A stretch of DNA of 64,000 nt from Arthrobacter zhaoxinii (lineage in GTDB: Bacteria; Actinomycetota; Actinomycetes; Actinomycetales; Micrococcaceae): the NCBI RefSeq assembly GCF_025244925.1, contig NZ_CP104275.1, positions 1,116,001-1,180,000 of the forward strand, written 5' to 3'. Under the pieces are notes generated by a model. The model was given only the letters and a program-made list of their open reading frames with translations. It searched no databases and was not told the DNA's origin. Of this stretch, positions 33,211-43,108 are shown piece after piece (positions within the stretch are counted from its first letter, which is position 1; the number at the start of each line of letters is the position of its first letter). A program made the position numbers and the translations under genes.

Positions 33211-33678
33211 CTAGCGAAGTTCGAGCTCAAGTTCCTTCACCACGGCACCGCGGGCATTGGCAAAGCCCTGCGTTTCGCCGATGACCGTAAAGCCGTACTT
33301 TTCCAGAATGCGGATGGAACTGACATTGTCCGCCACTGCCCGGGCGCGGATCGGCCGTTCGGCGAACTCCTCCAGGAACAGGCCCACCGCCGCGGTGGTA
33401 ATGCCCTGCCCCCAGCGTGCCTTGTCGATCCAGTAGCTGATCTCGGGGATGTCGCCGTCCCGGTACGCCAGAATGCTGCCTGCTACCTCGCCGTCGGCCA
33501 CAATGGTGCGCACCGTAACGGTCGGATCATTGAGGATGCTCTGCCAGTGATGGTCGAAGACGCCGCGGTCTGCTGGATTCTTGGCGCTGAACGCGGCCAT
33601 ATGGTTGGCGCTCGGGTCCAGCTGGTGGGAGAAGAACTCCTCCAGGTCGGCGGGAACTACGGCACGAAGCTCAATCAC
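33211..33678 (-). CDS. GNAT-family N-acetyltransferase
   Basis: 155-residue acetyltransferase using acetyl-CoA on an unknown amine. The fold is visible: VVPADLEEFF, IAYRDGDIPEISYWIDKARWGQGI (motif A, with the W/GxGI acetyl-CoA loop, cited in part), AVADNVSSIRILEKYGF (motif B). This pattern is close to RimJ/RimL-type acetyltransferases. The GTG at 33678 (VIELRA) is taken as the start because the fold begins there; the longer frame reaches into the TetR gene. It lies 62 bases after the TetR stop on the same strand and may be co-transcribed. Confidence 0.82.
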   Translation of the reverse strand: MIELRAVVPADLEEFFSHQLDPSANHMAAFSAKNPADRGVFDHHWQSILNDPTVTVRTIVADGEVAGSILAYRDGDIPEISYWIDKARWGQGITTAAVGLFLEEFAERPIRARAVADNVSSIRILEKYGFTVIGETQGFANARGAVVKELELELR

Positions 33679-33740
33679 GGCAGGTCTTTCTGCTCGGGGG
33701 TGGAGTGCGGCCCGCCGGAAGGAACCGGCGGGCAGATAAG

Positions 33741-34370
33741 TTACTGGGCGTTCAAGGCCGCCCACGCCATTCTATCGAGCAGCGTACGCAGCCTTGCCGT
33801 TTCACGGGCGCTGATGCGGCCGTGGACGGTATGGGACGTGGAATTGATCAGGCCGAAGACCCCCTGCGCCCGGTGGCGCAGCAACGGAAGGTCGGAAGCG
33901 GAATGCAGGGCGGAAAGTGCATCCACCCAGACCTCCACGTACTGCCGCTGCAGGGAGCGTACCCGCCGCTCGTCGGTTTCGGGCAGGCTGCCCAGATCCC
34001 GGTCCTGGACCCGGATCACGTCCGCCTGCCGAAGTGCGAAGTCAACCTGGAATTCGACCAGGCCGCGCAGGGCTTTTTCCGGTGTCGCGGATTCGGCGAC
34101 CACGGCCTTTCCGCCCTCCAGCAGGTCCTCGCTGACTCCGATCAACAGGGCGGACAGCACTGCCGGTTTGCCGCTGAAGTGCCGGTAGACCGCCGGTCCG
34201 CTGACCCCCGCTGCCGCCCCCAGCTCCTCAATGGAAACCCCGTTGTAGCCGCGCTCGGCAAACAGGGCTGCAGCGGCGTCGAGCATTACGGCCCGACGCG
34301 AAGCCTTCGCCTGGCTGCGTCCCGTCATCCGCACCGTTTCCGGAGCTGTTTCGTTTTTTGCTACGTCCAT
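33741..34370 (-). CDS. TetR-family repressor of the leucine-degradation operon
   Basis: 209-residue repressor. The N-terminal helix-turn-helix is RRAVMLDAAAALFAERGYNG with VSIEELGAAAGVSGPAVYRHF; the C-terminal half is the ligand and dimer domain. The ATG at 34370 is preferred over two upstream in-frame ATGs because GGGAGG lies 6 bases before it (34377-34382). It is divergent from accD1, with paired GGTTATTAAC boxes in between. Position and type match Rv2506 of M. tuberculosis. An acyl-CoA of the pathway is the likely inducer, by analogy. Confidence 0.87.
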   Translation of the reverse strand: MDVAKNETAPETVRMTGRSQAKASRRAVMLDAAAALFAERGYNGVSIEELGAAAGVSGPAVYRHFSGKPAVLSALLIGVSEDLLEGGKAVVAESATPEKALRGLVEFQVDFALRQADVIRVQDRDLGSLPETDERRVRSLQRQYVEVWVDALSALHSASDLPLLRHRAQGVFGLINSTSHTVHGRISARETARLRTLLDRMAWAALNAQ

Positions 34371-34425
34371 TCCCACCCTCCCGATTGGACTGCGCATATA
34401 TATTCCCATTGTGGTGGACAGGTGA

Positions 34426-34468
34426 GTTAATAACCAATAACCTGACTTGGGTTAGGGGTTATTAACCC
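34426..34468. promoter_or_regulatory. paired operator boxes between TetR and accD1
   Basis: GTTAATAACC (34426-34435) and GGGTTATTAACCC (34456-34468) share a 10-base core in opposite orientation. The cores are 31 bases centre to centre, three helical turns. Extra half-sites (AATAACC at 34436-34442, GGTTAT at 34481-34486) flank them. This is the expected operator of the adjacent TetR protein, controlling both directions. No close-to-consensus promoter stands out. Confidence 0.65.
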
Positions 34469-34514
34469 AGCTTAGTACGGGGTTATCCCTCGCTGCTGCT
34501 GCAGAAAGACGTCA

Positions 34515-36119
34515 ATGGAGACACTGAAATCCGGGCTGGACACAGCCTCGGCCGCCTTTGCACAAAATACGGCTGCCCAGCAGGCGCTGGCACAGGAGCT
34601 GCGCGGACGGCTGGCGGAGGCCGCCGTGGGCGGACCGCTGCGCTCCCGCGAGCGGCACACCGCCCGTGGAAAGCTGCTGCCGCGGGAGCGGGTTGACCGG
34701 CTCCTGGACGAGGGCAGCCCGTTCCTCGAGGTGGCGCCGCTGGCCGCAGCGGATATGTACGACGGCGAGTGCCCCGGAGCGGGACTGATCGCCGGCATCG
34801 GCCTGGTGCAGGGCCGTCAGGTGATGATCCTGTCCAATGACGCCACGGTCAAGGGCGGCACCTACTATCCGATGACCGTTAAAAAGCACCTGCGGGCGCA
34901 GGAAATCGCCCTGGAAAACCGGCTGCCGTGCATTTACCTGGTGGACTCCGGCGGAGCTTTCCTGCCCCGGCAGGACGAGGTTTTTCCCGACCGGGAGCAT
35001 TTCGGCAGGATTTTCTTCAATCAGGCGCAAATGTCCGCACGGAAAATTCCGCAGATTGCCGCCGTCCTGGGTTCCTGCACCGCCGGCGGCGCCTATGTCC
35101 CGGCCATGAGCGATGAAACGGTCATAGTGCGCAACCAGGGCACGATCTTCCTGGGCGGTCCGCCGCTGGTGAAGGCCGCCATCGGAGAGATCGTGACCGC
35201 GGAGGAACTCGGCGGCGGAGACGTCCATTCGCGCACCAGCGGCGTCACCGACCACCTGGCCGAAAACGATGCCCACGCCCTGGAAATAGTGCGCAGCATC
35301 GTGGAGACCTTTCCGCAGCAGGAACCGGCGGAGGACATTGCCGGGACCCGCGCGCCCGCCGAGGACCCGGAGGAAATCTATGGCGTGGTCCCCACTGATC
35401 TGCAGACGCCCTACGACGTCCGCGAACTCATCGCCCGCCTGGTGGACGCCAGCGAGTTCCATGAGTTCAAGAAGGAGTACGGCCCCACCCTGGTCACCGG
35501 TTTTGCGCGGCTGCACGGCCACCGGATCGGCATCGTCGCCAACAACGGCGTGCTGTTCAGCGAATCCGCGCTCAAGGGTGCGCACTTCATTGAACTGTGC
35601 GACCAGCGCGGCATCCCGCTGGTCTTCCTGCAGAACATCTCCGGGTTCATGGTGGGCCGGGACTACGAGGCCGGCGGCATCGCGAAGAACGGCGCCAAGA
35701 TGGTGACCGCGGTGGCCACCTGCCGGGTACCCAAACTCACCGTCGTGGTGGGCGGGTCCTTCGGTGCCGGCAACTACTCCATGTGCGGCCGGGCGTACTC
35801 GCCGCGCTTTATGTGGATGTGGCCGGCGGCCCGGATCTCGGTGATGGGCGGCGCCCAGGCGTCCTCGGTGCTGGCCACGGTGAAGCGGGACCAGCTCGAG
35901 GGCCGCGGCGAGCAGTGGCCTGCCGAGGACGAGGAAGCCTTTAAGGCGCCCATCCGGGAAACCTACGAAACCCAGGGCAGCCCCTACTACTCCACGGCCC
36001 GACTCTGGGATGACGGCATCATCGACCCCCTCGATACCCGCACCGTCCTGGGCCTGGCCCTGGACGTCTGCGCCAACGCACCCCTGCCGGAGACCTCCTT
36101 CGGCCTGTTCCGGATGTGA
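34515..36119 (+). CDS. accD1: acyl-CoA carboxylase carboxyltransferase (beta) subunit, 3-methylcrotonyl-CoA type
   Basis: Moves carboxyl from carboxybiotin to 3-methylcrotonyl-CoA in leucine breakdown (534 aa, usual for AccD1/MCC beta). Both crotonase-like halves are present: N-terminal [21 protein letters not shown] and [19 protein letters not shown], and C-terminal [39 protein letters not shown] and [20 protein letters not shown]. Partner accA1 follows after 6 bases. Only a weak ribosome site precedes the ATG. The identical order TetR-divergent-accD1-accA1 occurs in mycobacteria. Confidence 0.93.
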   Translation: METLKSGLDTASAAFAQNTAAQQALAQELRGRLAEAAVGGPLRSRERHTARGKLLPRERVDRLLDEGSPFLEVAPLAAADMYDGECPGAGLIAGIGLVQGRQVMILSNDATVKGGTYYPMTVKKHLRAQEIALENRLPCIYLVDSGGAFLPRQDEVFPDREHFGRIFFNQAQMSARKIPQIAAVLGSCTAGGAYVPAMSDETVIVRNQGTIFLGGPPLVKAAIGEIVTAEELGGGDVHSRTSGVTDHLAENDAHALEIVRSIVETFPQQEPAEDIAGTRAPAEDPEEIYGVVPTDLQTPYDVRELIARLVDASEFHEFKKEYGPTLVTGFARLHGHRIGIVANNGVLFSESALKGAHFIELCDQRGIPLVFLQNISGFMVGRDYEAGGIAKNGAKMVTAVATCRVPKLTVVVGGSFGAGNYSMCGRAYSPRFMWMWPAARISVMGGAQASSVLATVKRDQLEGRGEQWPAEDEEAFKAPIRETYETQGSPYYSTARLWDDGIIDPLDTRTVLGLALDVCANAPLPETSFGLFRM

Positions 36120-36125
36120 GCGACC

Positions 36126-38288
36126 ATGACTACGCAGCCCCCTAACGCCGCACCGCTTTTCGACACCGTGCTGGTCGCCAACCGCGGCGAAATCGCCTGC
36201 CGGGTGATCCGCACCCTGCGCACACTCGGGATCCGCTCGGTGGCGGTCTACAGCGACGACGACGCCGGCGCCCGCCACGTGCGTGAAGCCGACCTCGCGG
36301 TCCGGCTGGGCCCGGCGCCCGCCCGGGACAGCTACCTGTCCGTGGAGGCCGTGCTCGCGGCCTGCCACAGCACCGGGGCGCAGGCCGTGCATCCCGGGTA
36401 CGGATTCCTGAGTGAAAACGCCGAGTTTGCCTCGGCCCTCGCGGACGCCGGAATCACCTTCATCGGCCCGCCCGTCCGTTCCCTCGATGTGATGGGGGAC
36501 AAGATCCGGGCCAAGAACCATGTTCAGGCACACGGCGTGCCGGTGGTTCCCGGCATCGCGGAGCCGGGCCTGGACGATGCCCGGCTGCTGGCGGCAGCGG
36601 CCGACGTCGGCTATCCGATCCTGATCAAGCCCTCCGCCGGCGGCGGCGGCAAGGGCATGCAGGCCGTCCAGGTGCCCGGGGACCTGCCGGCGGCGCTGCA
36701 GACCGCGCGGCGGGTGGCTGCCTCGGCCTTCGGGGACGACACCCTGTTCCTGGAACGGCTGGTCTCCTCACCCCGGCACATCGAGGTGCAGATCCTCGCG
36801 GATACCCACGGGAACGTGGTCCATCTGGGGGAGCGGGAGTGTTCCCTGCAACGGCGGCACCAGAAAGTCATCGAGGAAGCACCCTCTGTGCTGCTGGACG
36901 CGGCCACCCGGGAGCGCATCGGGGAGGCAGCCTGCAACGCCGCCCGGTCCGTGGACTACACCGGCGCCGGAACCGTGGAGTTCCTGGTATCCGACGCCGC
37001 TCCGGACGAGTTCTTCTTTATGGAAATGAACACGCGCCTGCAGGTGGAACATCCGGTGACCGAAATGGTCACCGGAGTGGACCTGGTGGCGGAACAGCTC
37101 CGCATCGCCGCCGGCCATCCGCTGTCCCTCAAGCAGGAGGACGTCACCCTCACCGGGCATGCAGTGGAAGCCCGGATCTACGCAGAGGACCCGGAGCGGG
37201 ACTTCCTGCCGACGTCGGGCTCGGTGCAGTGGCTGCAAGAACCCGGCGGCGAGGGCATCCGCGTGGACTCCTCCCTGCTGCCCGGCCTGGCCGTGTCCTC
37301 CAGCTACGACCCGATGCTGGCCAAGGTCATCGCCTGGGGACCGGACCGCGCCGCCGCGCTCGCCCGCCTGGACACGGCGCTCGCCGGTACTGCGGTGCTG
37401 GGCATCGGCATCAACGTGGAATACCTCCGGCTGCTGCTGGCCGATCCCGATGTCCGAGCGGGACGGCTGGACACCACCCTGATCGAGCGGCGGCTGCCCG
37501 GGCTGAAGTTCCGGTCCCCGCAGGCACCCGAGATCGCGGCCGCCGCCCTGCTCTATCTGCTGGGCCTGGCGGTCCCGGCGTCGGGGTCGCCCTGGCGGCG
37601 GGCGGACGGCTGGCGGATCGGCGGCAGCGGAGCGGAGGCAGGCAGCGGCAACGCCGGCGCGCCCCTGCACCTGGTGTTCGCCGCCCCGGCGTCCGACGGC
37701 GGCGACGTCGACGTGAGCGTGACGGGAACCGCACGGGACGCAACGGTACGGATCGGCGGGACGGTATACGCTGCCGGACTGACGGCCGGCGCCGACGCCC
37801 GGACCGGCGGACGCGTCAGCGTTTCCCTGGACGGGGTGCTGCACACCTTCACGGGAGCCGCCGAACCGGACACCGGCGCGTTCTGGCTGGCCGGAGGCAG
37901 CGCGGGGGAGCTGTTCACGGTGCGCCTGCGCCTGCGGAGCCGCCGCGAACAGCTGGACCGCCAGCTGGCCGCAGCCGGCCGCGAAGCCGGCGACGTGGAC
38001 CCCGCGGTCCGCTCGCCGATGCCCGGCACCGTGGTCGCCGTGGCCGTGGCGGACGGTGACCGGGTACTCGCCGGTGCCCCGCTGCTCAGCGTGGAAGCCA
38101 TGAAGATGGAACACCAGCTGCGCGCTCCGATGGCCGGCATCGTCTCCCTGAGTCTCCGCCCCGGGGATCTGGTCAAGGCCGACCAGGTCCTGGCCGTGCT
38201 CACACCGGAACCGGTATCCGGTTCCCTCCCGAACCCGCACGATGACCCGCCCGCACAGAACCAAGGAGCAGACCATGCCCGACTTTGA
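36126..38288 (+). CDS. accA1: acyl-CoA carboxylase alpha subunit (biotin carboxylase plus BCCP)
   Basis: 720-residue subunit that carboxylates its own biotin with ATP and bicarbonate. Biotin carboxylase domain (about 10-460): [16 protein letters not shown], the glycine-rich ATP loop [14 protein letters not shown], the HIEVQIL and [12 protein letters not shown] blocks, and the catalytic [17 protein letters not shown]-like linker domain follows, and the C-terminal biotinyl domain has K660 in EAMKMEH. It works with accD1. Its 3' end overlaps the next gene by 14 bases; AAGGAG for that gene lies inside this coding region. Confidence 0.95.
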   Translation: MTTQPPNAAPLFDTVLVANRGEIACRVIRTLRTLGIRSVAVYSDDDAGARHVREADLAVRLGPAPARDSYLSVEAVLAACHSTGAQAVHPGYGFLSENAEFASALADAGITFIGPPVRSLDVMGDKIRAKNHVQAHGVPVVPGIAEPGLDDARLLAAAADVGYPILIKPSAGGGGKGMQAVQVPGDLPAALQTARRVAASAFGDDTLFLERLVSSPRHIEVQILADTHGNVVHLGERECSLQRRHQKVIEEAPSVLLDAATRERIGEAACNAARSVDYTGAGTVEFLVSDAAPDEFFFMEMNTRLQVEHPVTEMVTGVDLVAEQLRIAAGHPLSLKQEDVTLTGHAVEARIYAEDPERDFLPTSGSVQWLQEPGGEGIRVDSSLLPGLAVSSSYDPMLAKVIAWGPDRAAALARLDTALAGTAVLGIGINVEYLRLLLADPDVRAGRLDTTLIERRLPGLKFRSPQAPEIAAAALLYLLGLAVPASGSPWRRADGWRIGGSGAEAGSGNAGAPLHLVFAAPASDGGDVDVSVTGTARDATVRIGGTVYAAGLTAGADARTGGRVSVSLDGVLHTFTGAAEPDTGAFWLAGGSAGELFTVRLRLRSRREQLDRQLAAAGREAGDVDPAVRSPMPGTVVAVAVADGDRVLAGAPLLSVEAMKMEHQLRAPMAGIVSLSLRPGDLVKADQVLAVLTPEPVSGSLPNPHDDPPAQNQGADHARL

Positions 38289-39438
38289 CCTCAGCGAGGA
38301 ATACCAGGACCTCTCGGACACCGTGCGGGACTTCGCCGACGAAGTCATTGCCCCCGTGTCCGCCCAGCACGACGCGGAGCACAGCTTCCCCTACAAGGTC
38401 ATTGCCCAGATGGGGGAGATGGGACTGTTCGGCCTGCCCTTCCCGGAGGAGTACGGCGGCATGGGCGGGGACTACTTCGCCCTGGCCCTCGCGCTGGAGC
38501 AGATTGCCCGGGTGGACCAGTCCGTGGCCATCACCCTGGAAGCCGGAGTCTCCCTCGGCGCCATGCCCGTGTACCGGTTCGGCAATGAAGAGCAGAAGCA
38601 GCAGTGGCTGCCCCTGCTGGCCAGCGGCGAGGCGCTCGCAGGGTTCGGCCTGACCGAACGCGAGGCGGGGTCCGACGCCGGCGGCACCAAGACCACCGCG
38701 CGGCTGGAGGACGGGCAGTGGGTCATCAACGGCAGCAAGGAGTTCATCACCAACTCCGGCACCGACATCACCCGCCTGGTGACGGTCACCGCCGTGACGG
38801 ATACCGTCACGGAGCCGGACGGTTCCGTCCGGAAGCTCATTTCCACCATCCTCGTGCCCACCGGAACACCGGGCTTCACGGCGGAAAAACCCTACAACAA
38901 GGTGGGCTGGAACGCCTCGGACACCCATCCGCTGACGCTGACCGACGTCCGGGTGCCCGAGGCGAACCTGCTGGGGGCCCGAGGCCGGGGCTTTGCGAAC
39001 TTCCTGCAGATCCTGGACGAGGGGCGCATCGCCATTGCCGCCCTCGCCACCGGTGCCGCCCAGGGGTGCGTGGATGAATCCCTCCGCTACGCCAAGGAAC
39101 GCGAGGCCTTCGGGGCGGCTATCGGCACCTACCAGTCGATCTCCTTCAAGATCGCCCGCATGCAGGCCCGGGCCCACACCGCCCGGCTGGCCTACTACGA
39201 CGCGGCGTCCCGGATGCTTGCCGGCCGCCCGTTCAAGACCCAGGCGGCCATCGCCAAGATGGTGGCCGGCGAAGCAGCCATGGACAACGCCCGCGACGCC
39301 ACGCAGATCTTCGGCGGCTACGGCTTCATCAACGACTTCCCCGTAGCCCGGCATTACCGCGATTCCAAGATCCTCGAAATCGGCGAAGGCACTACTGAGG
39401 TGCAGTTGATGCTGATTGCCCGCAGTATGGGCCTGTGA
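38275..39438 (+). CDS. acyl-CoA dehydrogenase (isovaleryl/short-branched-chain type)
   Basis: FAD-dependent enzyme (387 aa) expected to oxidise isovaleryl-CoA to 3-methylcrotonyl-CoA, the substrate of the carboxylase encoded just upstream. Motifs: [46 protein letters not shown], and the C-terminal [20 protein letters not shown]. The Glu of GEGT is in the common catalytic-base position, whereas human isovaleryl-CoA dehydrogenase has GAGT there, so broader branched-chain specificity is possible. ATG 38275 has AAGGAG 6 bases upstream, inside accA1. It is the counterpart of M. tuberculosis fadE19. Confidence 0.88.
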   Translation: MPDFDLSEEYQDLSDTVRDFADEVIAPVSAQHDAEHSFPYKVIAQMGEMGLFGLPFPEEYGGMGGDYFALALALEQIARVDQSVAITLEAGVSLGAMPVYRFGNEEQKQQWLPLLASGEALAGFGLTEREAGSDAGGTKTTARLEDGQWVINGSKEFITNSGTDITRLVTVTAVTDTVTEPDGSVRKLISTILVPTGTPGFTAEKPYNKVGWNASDTHPLTLTDVRVPEANLLGARGRGFANFLQILDEGRIAIAALATGAAQGCVDESLRYAKEREAFGAAIGTYQSISFKIARMQARAHTARLAYYDAASRMLAGRPFKTQAAIAKMVAGEAAMDNARDATQIFGGYGFINDFPVARHYRDSKILEIGEGTTEVQLMLIARSMGL

Positions 39439-39482
39439 CAACCGCCCATGTCTTTGCCGACCGACTGTGAACGGATAATCCC

Positions 39483-40268
39483 ATGATCAATAAGGTGTAC
39501 CCCGGTGCGGCCGAGGCCGTCGCCGACATTCCCGACGGCGCTTCCCTGGCTGTGGGCGGTTTCGGCCTCTGCGGCATACCGGTGGCGCTGATCGACGCGC
39601 TGCATGAGCAGGGCACCACGGACCTGGAAACGGTGAGCAACAACTGCGGCGTGGATGACTGGGGCCTCGGCCGCCTCCTGGCGGACCACCGGATCCGGCG
39701 CACCACCAGCTCCTACGTGGGCGAAAACAAGGAATTTGCCCGCCAGTTCCTGTCCGGGGAACTCGAAGTAGTGCTGACCCCGCAGGGCACCCTGGCCGAG
39801 AAGCTGCGTGCCGGGGGCGCCGGCATCCCGGCCTTCTTCACCCCGGCCGGGGTGGGCACCCAGGTGTCCGAGGGCGGCCTGCCACAGAAGTACGACGCCG
39901 AGGGCGGCGTGGCGCTGGCCTCCGAAGCCAAGGAGATCCGCAGCTTCTCCGGCGCTGACTATGTGCTGGAGGAATCTCTCACCCCCGACTTCGCCCTGGT
40001 CCATGCGGCAAAAGGGGACCGGCACGGAAACCTGGTCTTCCATGCCACCGCCATGAACTTCAATCCGCTCTGCGCCATGGCCGGGCGGATCACCATTGCA
40101 GAGGTCGAGGAACTGGTGGAACCCGGTGAACTGGACCCCGAACACATCCACGTTCCGGGGATCTTTGTCCAGCGGGTGGTGCTGGCCTCCGACGGTGAGA
40201 AGCGCATAGAGAAGCGGACCGTCACGGCCGCCGAAAGCAGAAGCACCAACGGAAGCAAGGAGTCCTGA
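39483..40268 (+). CDS. scoA: succinyl-CoA:3-ketoacid CoA-transferase subunit A
   Basis: Alpha subunit (261 aa) of the enzyme that activates acetoacetate with succinyl-CoA. CoA-transferase family I marks: [22 protein letters not shown] near the N-terminus (20-residue core [12 protein letters not shown]), [13 protein letters not shown], and [18 protein letters not shown] in the C-terminal half. It pairs with scoB, which starts one base after its stop. In the pathway it uses acetoacetate released by the HMG-CoA lyase step. Confidence 0.93.
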   Translation: MINKVYPGAAEAVADIPDGASLAVGGFGLCGIPVALIDALHEQGTTDLETVSNNCGVDDWGLGRLLADHRIRRTTSSYVGENKEFARQFLSGELEVVLTPQGTLAEKLRAGGAGIPAFFTPAGVGTQVSEGGLPQKYDAEGGVALASEAKEIRSFSGADYVLEESLTPDFALVHAAKGDRHGNLVFHATAMNFNPLCAMAGRITIAEVEELVEPGELDPEHIHVPGIFVQRVVLASDGEKRIEKRTVTAAESRSTNGSKES

Positions 40269-40269
40269 G

Positions 40270-40911
40270 ATGGCATTGACCCGCCAGGAACTGGCCGCCC
40301 GGGTAGCCCGCGAGCTGCAGGACGGCCAATACGTGAACCTCGGCATCGGCATGCCCACGCTGATTCCCAACTACATCCCCGAGGGCGTGGAAGTGGTGCT
40401 CCATTCCGAGAACGGAATCCTCGGCGTCGGGCCGTACCCCACCGAGGACCAGCTGGACCCGGACCTGATCAACGCCGGGAAGGAAACCGTCACCGTGAAC
40501 AGCGGTGCGTCCTTCTTTGATTCCGGTGCCTCCTTCGGGATGGTGCGCGGCGGGCATGTGGACGTGGCGGTGCTGGGCGCCATGGAAGTGGCGGCCAACG
40601 GCGACCTGGCCAACTGGATGGTGCCCGGGAAGATGGTCAAGGGCATGGGCGGGGCCATGGACCTGGTGTTCGGAGCCAAGCGCGTGATTGTCATGATGGA
40701 GCATCTGGACCGGGCGGGACGGCCCAAGATCGTGCGGGAATGTTCCCTGCCGCTGACCGGAAAGGGCTGCGTGGACCTGATCGTCACCGACCTGGCCGTG
40801 ATCGAGGTGGGGCCGGAGGGGCTGGTCCTGCGCGAGACCGCCCCCGGCGTCAGCGTCGAGGACGTGCTCGCCGGAACCGATGCGCCGCTGGAGGTTTCCC
40901 TTGACGTATGA
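40270..40911 (+). CDS. scoB: succinyl-CoA:3-ketoacid CoA-transferase subunit B
   Basis: Beta subunit (213 aa) with the catalytic glutamate in [14 protein letters not shown], the site of the enzyme-CoA thioester, preceded by [16 protein letters not shown]. The later block [20 protein letters not shown] is also typical. AAGGAG precedes the ATG. The end of the gene overlaps the start of the MaoC gene by 11 bases. The pair ScoA/ScoB is a complete heterotetrameric enzyme, unlike the fused mammalian SCOT. Confidence 0.94.
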   Translation: MALTRQELAARVARELQDGQYVNLGIGMPTLIPNYIPEGVEVVLHSENGILGVGPYPTEDQLDPDLINAGKETVTVNSGASFFDSGASFGMVRGGHVDVAVLGAMEVAANGDLANWMVPGKMVKGMGGAMDLVFGAKRVIVMMEHLDRAGRPKIVRECSLPLTGKGCVDLIVTDLAVIEVGPEGLVLRETAPGVSVEDVLAGTDAPLEVSLDV

Positions 40912-41449
40912 GGAGCCCGGCGCCGGAACGGACGAGCCGGCGATGGCTCCCCGGGTCATTGAGCAGCGAGGCCTCTGGTACGAGGAGTTCCAGCCCGGGG
41001 CCGTCTACCGGCACCGGCCCGGACGCACCGTCACCGAGGCGGACAACGTCCTGTTCACCACCCTGACCATGAACACCCAGGGCCTGCACCTGGATGCCGC
41101 CTACAGTGAAGCCTCTGAGTTTGGGCAGCGGCTGGTGAACTCCATGTTCACCCTGGCCACCATGGTCGGCCAGTCGGTGGCGCAGCTGACGCAGGGCACC
41201 CTGGTGGCACAGCTGGGGCTGGGGGAGATTAGCTTTCCGCATCCCCTCTTCCACGGCGACACCCTCTATACCGAGACCGAAGTGGTGGATAGGAGGCTCT
41301 CCTCCTCCCGGCCCGGGCAGGGAATCGTCACGCTGGCCCATACCGGCAGAAACCAGCGCGGCGACGTCGTGGCCCGGTGCAGCCGGACGGCTTTGATGTG
41401 GACCGCGGAGGGATACGCCGCGCAGGAGGCAGGCACCGGGACACGGTAG
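40901..41449 (+). CDS. MaoC-like hydratase, probable (R)-specific 3-methylglutaconyl-CoA hydratase
   Basis: 182-residue hot-dog-fold protein of the MaoC dehydratase type. The family hydratase motif is seen as [18 protein letters not shown] with the D/H region [16 protein letters not shown]. Start: TTG 40901 has GGAGG 6 bases upstream (40890-40894), inside scoB; ATG 40880 has no ribosome site. By position it matches Rv2499c of M. tuberculosis, which hydrates the enoyl-CoA to the (R)-3-hydroxyacyl-CoA later split by the CitE-like lyase. That stereochemistry is transferred from knowledge of the family, not read here. Confidence 0.82.
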   Translation: MTYEEPGAGTDEPAMAPRVIEQRGLWYEEFQPGAVYRHRPGRTVTEADNVLFTTLTMNTQGLHLDAAYSEASEFGQRLVNSMFTLATMVGQSVAQLTQGTLVAQLGLGEISFPHPLFHGDTLYTETEVVDRRLSSSRPGQGIVTLAHTGRNQRGDVVARCSRTALMWTAEGYAAQEAGTGTR

Positions 41450-41491
41450 GTTGGATCGGCAAGCAAACGGAAGATACCGAGGAGTACAGCC

Positions 41492-42304
41492 ATGACCACC
41501 TTCCCCATGGGACCAGCACTGCTTTTCTGCCCGGGGGACCGGCCGGAGCGCTTCGGCAAGGCGGCGGAGCGGGCGGATGCCGTCATCCTCGATCTGGAGG
41601 ATGCCGTTGCTCCCCGGGACAAGGAAGCGGCCCGGAAGAACCTCATCGCCGCGGAGCTGGATCCCGAACGCACCATCGTCCGGGTCAACCCCCTCGGGAC
41701 CGAGGACTTTGAGCTCGATCTGGCAGCCCTGGCACAGACGCCGTACCGTACCGTGATGCTCGCCAAGACAGAGGACGGACCCGCCGTCGCCCGGGCGCTC
41801 GCCGGCTTCACCGTCGTCGCGCTGCTGGAAACGGCGCTGGGCGTGGTTCGGGCTGCGGAAATTGCCTCCACGGAGAACGTGGCGGCCCTGATGTGGGGCG
41901 CCGAGGACCTGCTGGCCTCGCTCGGCGGAGAATCCAGCCGCCACCAGGACGGGACCTACCGCAGCGTTGCCGTGCAGGCCCGGTCCACGGTGCTGCTGGC
42001 CGCCGGCGCCTTCGGCAAGGGAGCCATCGACTCGATCTACGGCAACATCCCGGATACCGAGGGACTGGAAGTCGAAGCGCGCGACGCCGTCGCGTCCGGT
42101 TTCGCGGCCAAGGCCTGCATCCATCCCGGTCAGGTCGCTGCCGTGCGCGCTGCCTATGCGCCGGACCCGGCTGATGTCACCTACGCCGAGCAGGTGCTGG
42201 CCGAGGCCCGGCACCACGGGGGAGTGTTTAACTTCCGCGGGCAGATGATCGACGGTCCGCTGCTGAAGCAGGCCGAGCAGACGCTGCGCCGCGCGCAGGG
42301 CTGA
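41492..42304 (+). CDS. citE: CitE-like beta-hydroxyacyl-CoA lyase
   Basis: 270-residue HpcH/HpaI-type TIM barrel. Marks: LLFCPGDRPERFGKA, VILDLEDAVAPRDKEAAR (metal-binding Glu/Asp region), VRVNPLGTEDFELD, ALLETALGVV and GAEDLLASLGG. No citrate lyase alpha or gamma subunit is near, so it is a stand-alone CitE. The M. tuberculosis homologue Rv2498c, in the same gene set, splits (R)-HMG-CoA to acetoacetate plus acetyl-CoA and also (R)-citramalyl-CoA. The same role closes the leucine pathway here. GAGGAG precedes the ATG. Last gene of the operon. Confidence 0.9.
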   Translation: MTTFPMGPALLFCPGDRPERFGKAAERADAVILDLEDAVAPRDKEAARKNLIAAELDPERTIVRVNPLGTEDFELDLAALAQTPYRTVMLAKTEDGPAVARALAGFTVVALLETALGVVRAAEIASTENVAALMWGAEDLLASLGGESSRHQDGTYRSVAVQARSTVLLAAGAFGKGAIDSIYGNIPDTEGLEVEARDAVASGFAAKACIHPGQVAAVRAAYAPDPADVTYAEQVLAEARHHGGVFNFRGQMIDGPLLKQAEQTLRRAQG

Positions 42305-42369
42305 CTTCCGGGGCTGCCTTTATTGCCGCCGGGGAATCATCCGCCCGTGACGGCCGCTACTCTTTCATC

Positions 42370-43047
42370 ATGCGCATAGTCACAGCGGGAGCCCACGGAA
42401 GAATCGCACGCGAACTCGGACGTCTGCTCGCGGCCGACGGACACGACGTTGCCGGCCTGATCCGCAACCCGGACCAGGCGGCGGATCTGGAGGCGGACGG
42501 CGTCGCACCGGTGGTGCTGGACCTGGAGAACAGCACCCTGGAGGACGTCGTGCAGGTGCTCACCGGTGCGGACGCGGCCGTCTTTGCCGCCGGCGCCGGA
42601 CCGGGAAGCGGCGCCGCGCGCAAGGACACCGTGGACCGGGCCGCCGCCGTGCTGCTGGCGGACGCCGCCGAACAGGCGGGTGCAGGCCGGTTCCTGCAGG
42701 TTTCCTCCGGGGGCCTGGACGCCGTCCGCGGCGGTGCCCGTCCGGAGTCAATGGACGAGGTGATGTACGCCTACCTGGTGGCCAAGCTCGCCGCCGAAGA
42801 AGACCTGATGGCGCGCAGCCAGTTGGACTGGACGATTGTCCGCCCGGGCATCCTGACCAACGATGCACCCGAGGGCAGAGTGGAACTCGCGCCGGAGGTG
42901 GAGCGCGCAACCATCCCGCGCGCCGACGTCGCCGCCGTACTGGCCGAGCTGCTGAAAACCGGCAACGGCGTGCACCAGGCCCTGGGCCTGGTCTCCGGGA
43001 CCACTCCCATCCCCGAGGCTGTGCAGGCACTGCCGGCAGCCGGCTAG
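42370..43047 (+). CDS. NAD(P)H-binding SDR-type oxidoreductase/epimerase-like protein
   Basis: 225-residue atypical short-chain dehydrogenase. N-terminal Rossmann motif [17 protein letters not shown] at the end of strand 2-3, [10 protein letters not shown], and a Y-x3-K-like [12 protein letters not shown] near residue 135, followed by [11 protein letters not shown]. This pattern is typical of NmrA/YwnB-like NAD(P)-binding proteins that often act as redox sensors or flavin/quinone reductases. The function cannot be named. It sits between the leucine operon and dxr with short gaps. Confidence 0.78.
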   Translation: MRIVTAGAHGRIARELGRLLAADGHDVAGLIRNPDQAADLEADGVAPVVLDLENSTLEDVVQVLTGADAAVFAAGAGPGSGAARKDTVDRAAAVLLADAAEQAGAGRFLQVSSGGLDAVRGGARPESMDEVMYAYLVAKLAAEEDLMARSQLDWTIVRPGILTNDAPEGRVELAPEVERATIPRADVAAVLAELLKTGNGVHQALGLVSGTTPIPEAVQALPAAG

Positions 43048-43108
43048 TTCCGGACACGCCGCCGGTCCGGCACTGCCCGCCGCTGCCCGGCTGCGGGATA
43101 CTGGAGGC

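Noticed and set aside
36768..38348. 526-codon minus-strand frame opposite accA1
   Set aside because: No motif, and it covers the biotin carboxylase gene exactly; a high-GC artefact.
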